NCBI RefSeq assembly: GCF_030159895.1
Contig: NZ_BSNI01000001.1
Location: forward strand, 62,001-126,000
Direction: 5' to 3'
DNA from: Maritalea porphyrae
Lineage (GTDB): Bacteria; Pseudomonadota; Alphaproteobacteria; Rhizobiales; Devosiaceae
DNA: 64,000 nucleotides
Part shown: positions 63,300 to 64,000 of the stretch, one piece after another
Numbering within the stretch: position 1 is the stretch's first letter
Layout: each line of letters begins with the position of its first letter
Made by a program: the position numbers and the translations under genes
The notes under the pieces: model-generated
Database searches by the model: none
Seen by the model: the letters and a program-made list of their open reading frames with translations, nothing else
Told to the model about the DNA's origin: nothing

Positions 63300-64000
63300 T
63301 TATTCTGCCAAGATACGTGTTTCAGCACCAGCCAAAGCTTCTTCTACAGAAGACTGACCGTTGGTGATTGAACGTAGCGCAGGCTCCATTGCCGCCCAGA
63401 ACTTGCCCATTGCAGGGATCGAAGGCATAGGAATACCAGTTTGCGCATTTGCCAAAGTCGCCGCAATGTTCGCATCCGCTTCAACTTGTTTCGCAAATGA
63501 AACCGAAGTCACAGCACCCAATGGCACATCGTCATTCACTGTTTTCAAGCCATCATCAGTTAGCATGTAGCTCTCGATGAATTCTTTTGCGATATCTTTG
63601 TTTGGGCTAGCAGCGTTAACGGTTGCAGCCAAAACGCCAACGAACGCTTTTGAAGGTTTGCCGTCAACAGAAGGGATTGGCGCAACGCCAAAGTTGATGC
63701 CTGAAGTTTTAAGGTTTGACCAAGCCCAAGGACCATTGATCACCATGGCTGTTTCACCCTTGTTGATCGCAGCATCCATTACGCCATAATCAACGCCTTT
63801 TGGCATAACGCCACCATCAATCAATGACTTGATCATTGACGCGCCAGCAATAGCACCTTCATTGGCAACACCAGTTGTTGTTGCGTCGTATGCGCCATCT
63901 TTTTTCTCAAATGCGTAACCGCCACCGGCCATCAGCAAAGGGAATGAGAAGTAGGTGTTGTTGTAGTCCCACATGATTGGGTGTTCGATGCCGTCAATCT
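63300..64000 (-). CDS. malE: Maltose-binding periplasmic protein, C-terminal part (partial, runs off right edge)
   Basis: The reading frame continues through the window edge (the residues before the first internal Met read IDGIEHP). The 233 visible residues have SBP_bac_1 features close to MalE: YFSFPLLMAGGGYAFEKKDGAYD, INKGETAMVINGPWAWSNLKTSGINFGVAPIPS split over 75-110, and ANAQTGIPMPSIPAMGKFWAAMEPALRSI near the end. Signal peptide and N-lobe are outside. Cotranscribed with malF and malG. Confidence 0.92.
   Translation of the reverse strand, partial: IDGIEHPIMWDYNNTYFSFPLLMAGGGYAFEKKDGAYDATTTGVANEGAIAGASMIKSLIDGGVMPKGVDYGVMDAAINKGETAMVINGPWAWSNLKTSGINFGVAPIPSVDGKPSKAFVGVLAATVNAASPNKDIAKEFIESYMLTDDGLKTVNDDVPLGAVTSVSFAKQVEADANIAATLANAQTGIPMPSIPAMGKFWAAMEPALRSITNGQSSVEEALAGAETRILAE

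Overview
The window is chromosomal DNA of an alphaproteobacterium, most likely a marine or facultatively anaerobic member of the Hyphomicrobiales/Rhodobacterales neighbourhood. The indicators are a respiratory nitrate reductase operon with paired NarK1 and NarK2 transporters and a Crp/Fnr regulator, an RpoE-ChrR singlet-oxygen sigma/anti-sigma pair, a stand-alone receiver protein with a PDRRR tail, DUF6597 and DUF3224 genes, and mid-range base composition. No rRNA, tRNA, CRISPR array, insertion sequence or phage gene was seen. Both window edges cut a gene: an AraC-type regulator at the left and a maltose-binding protein at the right.

Layout. 1-9.7 kb: AraC-type regulator (partial), DUF3224 protein, EamA transporter, response regulator, Uup-type ABC-F ATPase, mercaptopyruvate sulfurtransferase, a pseudouridine catabolic pair (psuK with an HTH domain, psuG), a GT39-like membrane glycosyltransferase and a fructokinase. 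9.8-23.2 kb: one long leftward anaerobic respiration operon, narK1-narK2-narGHJI-ppiC-moaA-mogA, with a divergent Crp/Fnr regulator (narR-like); the shared promoter carries a perfect Fnr-type box. 23.2-29.2 kb: sarcosine/N-methyltryptophan oxidase, MFS transporter, pentapeptide-repeat protein, and an ECF sigma factor with a VWA-domain membrane protein. 29.2-34.0 kb: a stress lipid locus with DUF2177, a COG2907 flavoprotein, DUF1365, an SDR, and chrR-rpoE. 34-40.6 kb: ArsC-like reductase, two overlapping amidohydrolases (isoaspartyl peptidase and P1 peptidase), AbrB-type membrane protein, threonine aldolase, FAD oxidase, and cueR preceded by a previously unlisted 41-codon gene under a textbook CueR-type promoter.

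40.7-57.3 kb: membrane-anchored LuxR-type regulator with a secreted Ser/Glu-rich protein, a large hybrid histidine kinase divergent from a five-gene oligopeptide/oligosaccharide ABC importer, a YczE-type membrane protein, a bactofilin-like membrane protein, a three-gene cyclic-di-GMP/phosphorelay module lying inside a 50-bp exact direct repeat, and a DUF4258/Xre toxin-antitoxin pair. 57.5-64 kb: AraC regulator divergent from a membrane protein, a Tat-exported flavin amine oxidase whose domain order is circularly permuted, and malG-malF-malE (partial).

The strongest unusual signals are the circularly permuted amine oxidase (59462-60715), the copper-promoter-driven 41-aa protein translationally coupled to cueR (40451-40576), the perfect 13-bp inverted repeat overlapping the psuK start codon (5267-5305), and the repeat-flanked signalling module (53144-56392).
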